DNA of 16,787 nt from JBDRNO01 sp043811005 (lineage in GTDB: Bacteria > Bacteroidota > Bacteroidia > NORP154). Positions 16,701 through 16,787 of the stretch are shown here, piece by piece (the stretch's first letter is position 1; each line of letters opens with the position of its first letter). Both the position numbers and the translations under genes were made by a program. The DNA lies in contig JBDRNO010000133.1 of the NCBI GenBank assembly GCA_043811005.1, positions 1-16,787 on the forward strand. The letters run 5' to 3'. The notes beneath the pieces are model-generated. The model saw only the letters and a program-made list of their open reading frames with translations, had not been told where the DNA came from and did not search any database.

Positions 16701-16787
16701 GGTCGTTTGAGGTAATTTCTATGGAATCAACATATAATCCCGAATTCAGGGATGACATATTAATAAAAACATTAACAACAGTTGAGT
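7492..16787 (-). CDS. Giant multidomain T9SS-secreted surface protein (LamG, anchor-type and Ig-like repeats), 5'-truncated by window edge
   Basis: The frame is open to the right edge; the ATG at 16758 is internal, since the residues before it (STVVNVFIN) match the start of the same module seen elsewhere in the protein. At least 3,097 residues are visible. Domains from N to C, numbered from 16758: tail of an anchor module (to 35), anchor modules at 36-452 and 453-853, each enclosing a LamG-like fold (about 180-385 and 596-783), 14 Ig-like repeats (856-1976), an anchor module without LamG (1978-2186), 9 Ig-like repeats (2186-2917), a PKD/Ig-like domain (2918-2993) and a type A T9SS sorting domain (3003-3088). 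The protein should be exported across the outer membrane by T9SS and released or surface-attached. No catalytic domain is visible; LamG folds suggest glycan or protein binding, so an adhesin or matrix role is my inference. It converges with the TPR gene across a shared hairpin. Confidence 0.88.
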   Translation of the reverse strand, partial: STVVNVFINMSSLNSGLYVDSIEITSNDPLNPFVVVPIVIDYVGAPEIVLSDTCINSDTIFQWTSTTNNLYIKNTGCDTLSVTNIVSSSAEFSVDTTTLTIMPGDSSLVIITFSPVTPGSYSEILTIFNNDIDTTICLTGYALSPPIISYDPDSFDVLITTCADSVTLPLTVYNSGTEDLIFNITKQGYSTSLDGSGDYISIPDNNLWTFAGDFTISLWVKANSWGGNWYERAFLGHDNGGGAQDKLIFSYNGGTQLHLNYPGGPAVYITGNAWTPNPNVWYFITVTRSGNTYKFYRDGIFDGSVINSNPIPNSTVPLTIGWAEGASSFNGLIDEVRIWNYARTGIEVNSAMNLTLTGSEQGLIGYWNFDDQSADDLSANGNDGTFTGDATTDVPNAPVPDWLSFTLVPDTVVTGDSSIIDINFYSDGLITGTYTSEIIINSNDPLSSLDTIPCTIEVQGYPVVASSDTCLDLDSIMQYTTNNATMTVYNNGCDTLFVDSIINLLSEYSIDTSIFTLLPGDSVVVTVTFSPTTAGTFDDTLTVFNNDTIMLVCLTSISYPPPSIAVNPDTMDVTITGCMDSIIVPLTIYNNGGSELIFDIPTTEYCALFDASNEYIQVPTVALPASYTLEAWGLFPLAVTGQWRTLYQTGASQHHILVQVDGMLGVYNGGFYSCGFDVDLLTPGWHFITAVGSGSQTEFFIDGNPVGVSSTKLASGINYLGNYVGGGQYFGKADEFRIWNYGRIQSEILNSMNSSLSGAEPGLLGYWNFDDQTATDLSPNGNDGTLVNGASIVPVNGPVSMISFNPETDTVAASDSILIDVLFDGTGILPGTYYDSILINSNDPLIPQVVVPTSFTITPIPNSPVTSDTTICFNNPTPDLVATGSNIQWYDTIALDSVIFSGSSFASGDTAVGIYTYYVTQTIDSCESPADSAVLTINIGPSIPVALDTSICDGDATPDLTVAGTFIKWYDDILLDSVIFSGSQFATGETAIGIYTYYVTDSVVGCPATSADTSVLAINPIPLAPIASDTAICFGDSTPDFIAVGNNIQWYDDPTLISPPVFIGDSFASGDTVIGIHVYYATQTVLGCESPSDTVTLAINGVPTAPPVSDNTICFGEPTPDFIASGTYVQWYDDSALTNLLFLGDSFACGETAVGVYPYYVTDSLSGCPAGPSDTVSLTIFAIPAAPIASDTEICLGDTTPDLTAIGANIQWYDDTLLTIPVFIGDTFATGETSASIYTYYATQTVNGCESPADTVILAIYSTPVPTSSDTIICFGDPTPDLVATGTAIQWYDDPLPDTVIYSGTPFASGDTAIGTYTYYVTQTLNNCESPATTVLLTINTGPAVPSASDTAICFGDATPDLIATGTNIQWYDDPLPDSVIYSGSPFATGETAVGIYTYYVSDSITSCPEGPVDTVTLTIFPIPVAPTSSDTTICFGSPTPDLSVSGSNILWYSDPLLDTLVFAGDPFASGDTAEGVYTYYATQTENNCESPATTVVLTINTIPSQPVASDETICFGESTPDLVTTGTNIQWYNDTNLSTLIYSGSPFTTGETVAGIYTYFVTDSITNCPQSAADTVILTINALPPMPIASDTAICYGDITPDLVAIGDSIQWYYDTALTSIAYTGDTFATGDTSVGMHTYYVTQTNLLTLCEGPADTVTLTINATPPPAASDITMCYGDPTPDLTATGTNIQWYDNALLDSVIFNGSPFASGDTAVSIYIYYVTQTLNNCESPEAIVTLTISNQPALPVTSADTAICFGDITPGLTAAGTYIQWYNDTLLDTVLFTGSPFATGETAIGTYTYYVTDSVPGCGESAPDTVILTINVIPSLPISSDTTICFGDSIPDLVATGSNIQWYDNVLLDTVIYSGSSFASGDSAVGVYTYYATQTVSNCESPATTVTLSINAIPPVPIASDILVCFGDPVPDLTATGTNVQWYDAAPLPGSSIYSGNSFATGDTALGVYYYWVTDSIAGCVSPENSVTLTIGGLPILTLSDTCVDLGSTVQYTTNTAILDIINTGCDTLFITNITNSLSEFSVDTTALAILPGDSGQIIVSFTPTSDTSFADTLNIFSNDVDTSVCLTGSGLGAPVVFTDPDSFNISLNGCCNSTTLPLTVFNNGSAGALDLAFTVSSDSSWISFTITADSVAVGDSSIIDVTFDGCGLTPGTYTPVIVISSNDPLNPSDTVSVTVVKNPLPTSPIASNMAVCIGDSVPSLIATGGATILWYNDAGLTNLVFVGDTFATGDTTVGLHTYYITSMVDSCESLPDSVTLEINTPPTAPVVSDTTACSSEAIPDLIATGTFVQWYSDTGLTTLIYSGDAFPTGETTAGVYTYYVTDSTGGCAASPADTVTLTIIPAPAAPVASADTTICYGDPSPVFFASGDSILWHSDSLLATIIFSGDTFTPTDTTSGIYTYYVTQTDTSISDCKSLADTVTFIINAIPAAPVTSGDTTICLGNPTPDLIATGTYLQWYDDTMLTNLVFAGDTFQSGVTALGVYTYYITDSVASCSKGPAATVVLSINSLSIAPTATDTAVCFGDSIPALITSGTYINWYSDSSLSNLVFSGDTFPTGDSAVGIYTYYLTDSIAGCPASPADTAILTINAILPAPIANDTTICFGELTPDLVATGVGIRWYNDSLLDTLVFAGDTFPTGDTITGIYTYYATQTDTLTNCESPADTVILTINPIPSAPTSTGGTECEGNPIPDLTATGTNIQWYSDTALSVLEFSGDIFATGQTLAGTYTYYVTQTLLGCESPADTAVLTIMQTPLAPIASDESACEGGTVPDLTAIGINIQWYDNLLLDSVIYTGSPFATGETAAGIYAYYVTDSLPGCPGPATTVTLTINTMPGAPTASDTTICYGEPTPDLISTGTNAQWYKDPTLLVLVYSGNTFATGVTAVGTYTWYVTQTASGCGESPADTVSLTINPKPLVTLNTYSVPIALGDSVTLIAYNASTYSWLPPAGLNTDTGFTVIASPDTTTTYTVTGINDWGCSNDASVIVIVKGTWIDENTFVQNLSIYPNPTRDEFVVDFISSQDGLVEINLQNSLGQILIIKEIESDKGHHYIQSFDVKDLGTGIYNLQIVTDSGIINSKVVVFRN
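7780..8007 (-). other. PKD/Ig-like domain before the sorting domain
   Basis: Residues 2918-2993 differ from the 23 preceding repeats: IALGDSVTLIAYNASTYSW, then PDTTTTYTVTGINDWGC and a final VIVIVKG strand. This is the pattern of the single Ig/PKD-like domain often found next to T9SS sorting domains in Bacteroidota, probably a spacer. Confidence 0.65.
8008..10203 (-). repeat. C-terminal block of 9 tandem Ig-like repeats (CHU_C-associated type)
   Basis: Nine repeats of 80-84 residues, with the core QWY (or LWY, RWY, NWY) at nucleotides 8161, 8401, 8641, 8887, 9130, 9373, 9625, 9871 and 10111, always in frame. Each has ICxG-x-x-x-PDL, the WY core, SGDTFATG[DE]T, YTYYVT and a second Cys near C-x-S-P. 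They match the Ig-like family that Pfam calls CHU_C-associated (Ig_7). Copies are diverged, so this is old expansion and not recent identical duplication. Confidence 0.88.
10201..10827 (-). repeat. Third anchor-type module, without LamG insertion
   Basis: Residues about 1978-2186 split the Ig array. The first half (LTLSDTCVDLGS, then NTGCDTLFITNI, then LPGDSGQIIVSFTP and VCLTG) is an ASPM/SPD-2/Hydin-like choice-of-anchor-D fold. The second half has PDSFNISLNGC, then WISFT, GDSSIIDVTFDG and SSNDPLNP. In the two N-terminal copies the same second half is interrupted by a LamG domain; here its two parts are joined by only a few residues (about 2115-2126). Confidence 0.8.
10831..14193 (-). repeat. 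N-terminal block of 14 tandem Ig-like repeats (CHU_C-associated type)
   Basis: Fourteen repeats with the Trp codon of the QWY core at 10978, 11218, 11461, 11704, 11947, 12190, 12430, 12673, 12913, 13150, 13393, 13636, 13879 and 14119, a step of 237-243 bp. Two sequence classes occur: one with YYxTQT and CESP, one with YYVTDS and a C-P/G-x-x-P ending. Their order, N to C, is QDQDQ, QDQDQ, QDQD. All copies keep the two Cys residues expected for an intradomain disulfide outside the cell. Confidence 0.88.
14200..15402 (-). repeat. Second anchor-type module with nested LamG domain
   Basis: Residues 453-853. The anchor half begins ASSDTCLDLDSIMQYTT and ends CLTSISYPP. The next half starts NPDTMDVTITGCMDS and is interrupted after LIFDI by a LamG-like domain (about 596-783, nucleotides 14410-14973) with the motifs EFRIWNYGR and GLLGYWNFDD. 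It then resumes with MISFNPETDTV and ends INSNDPLIP, followed directly by the first Ig repeat. Confidence 0.8.
15403..16653 (-). repeat. First complete anchor-type module with nested LamG domain
   Basis: Residues 36-452 have the same plan as the second module: an anchor half (LSDTC, NTGCDTL, MPGDSSLVIITFSP, CLTG), the PDSFDV half, a LamG-like insert (about 180-385, nucleotides 15604-16221; DYISIPDNN, DEVRIWNYAR, GLIGYWNFDD) and the closing WLSFT, GDSSIIDINF, INSNDPL part. The LamG fold is a concanavalin A-like sandwich used for glycan or protein binding. Part of a further copy (SNDPLNP tail) precedes it at 16654-16787. Confidence 0.8.

Noticed and set aside
16758..16758. ATG at 16758 as the start of the giant gene
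   Set aside because: The frame is open upstream to the edge and the preceding residues match the conserved module sequence; no signal peptide follows this ATG.

Overview
The window is AT-rich chromosomal DNA from a member of the Bacteroidota. The evidence is a PorP/SprF-family outer-membrane protein, a giant secreted protein ending in a type A sorting domain of the type IX secretion system (T9SS), Ig-like repeats of the CHU_C-associated type, lipoprotein signals typical of the phylum, and mostly AT-rich start regions without Shine-Dalgarno sequences. No rRNA, tRNA, CRISPR array, insertion sequence or phage gene was seen. Both edges cut through genes.

Left part (1-7400). A 5'-truncated PorP/SprF gene on the + strand converges with two lipoprotein peptidase genes on the - strand: a zinc metallopeptidase of the M2/M3 (gluzincin) type, and an S9 prolyl-oligopeptidase-type serine peptidase. 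The S9 gene is split by one in-frame TGA; its catalytic triad downstream is intact. After a 0.6 kb intergenic region rich in small repeats come two + strand genes: an exported DUF4097-like beta-helix protein that seems to start at TTG, and an exported five-TPR protein whose 5' region carries two copies of a CGTAG-centred palindrome. A perfect 15-bp hairpin separates the TPR gene from the giant gene that converges on it.

Right part (7492-16787). One - strand gene fills the rest and runs off the right edge, with at least 3,097 codons visible. From N to C terminus it has the tail of one anchor-type module, two anchor modules each with a LamG-like lectin fold inserted, 14 tandem Ig-like repeats, a third anchor module without LamG, 9 more Ig-like repeats, a PKD/Ig-like domain and a T9SS type A sorting domain. 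The 23 Ig repeats fall into two sequence classes whose order suggests expansion in five-repeat blocks.

Functionally the window reads as cell-envelope and surface biology: two envelope peptidases, an exported beta-helix protein, an exported TPR scaffold and a giant cell-surface or secreted adhesin-like protein exported by T9SS. The genes do not form one obvious pathway. The most unusual points are the in-frame TGA in the S9 gene, the modular history of the giant protein (nested LamG, higher-order Ig blocks), and several intergenic repeat families.
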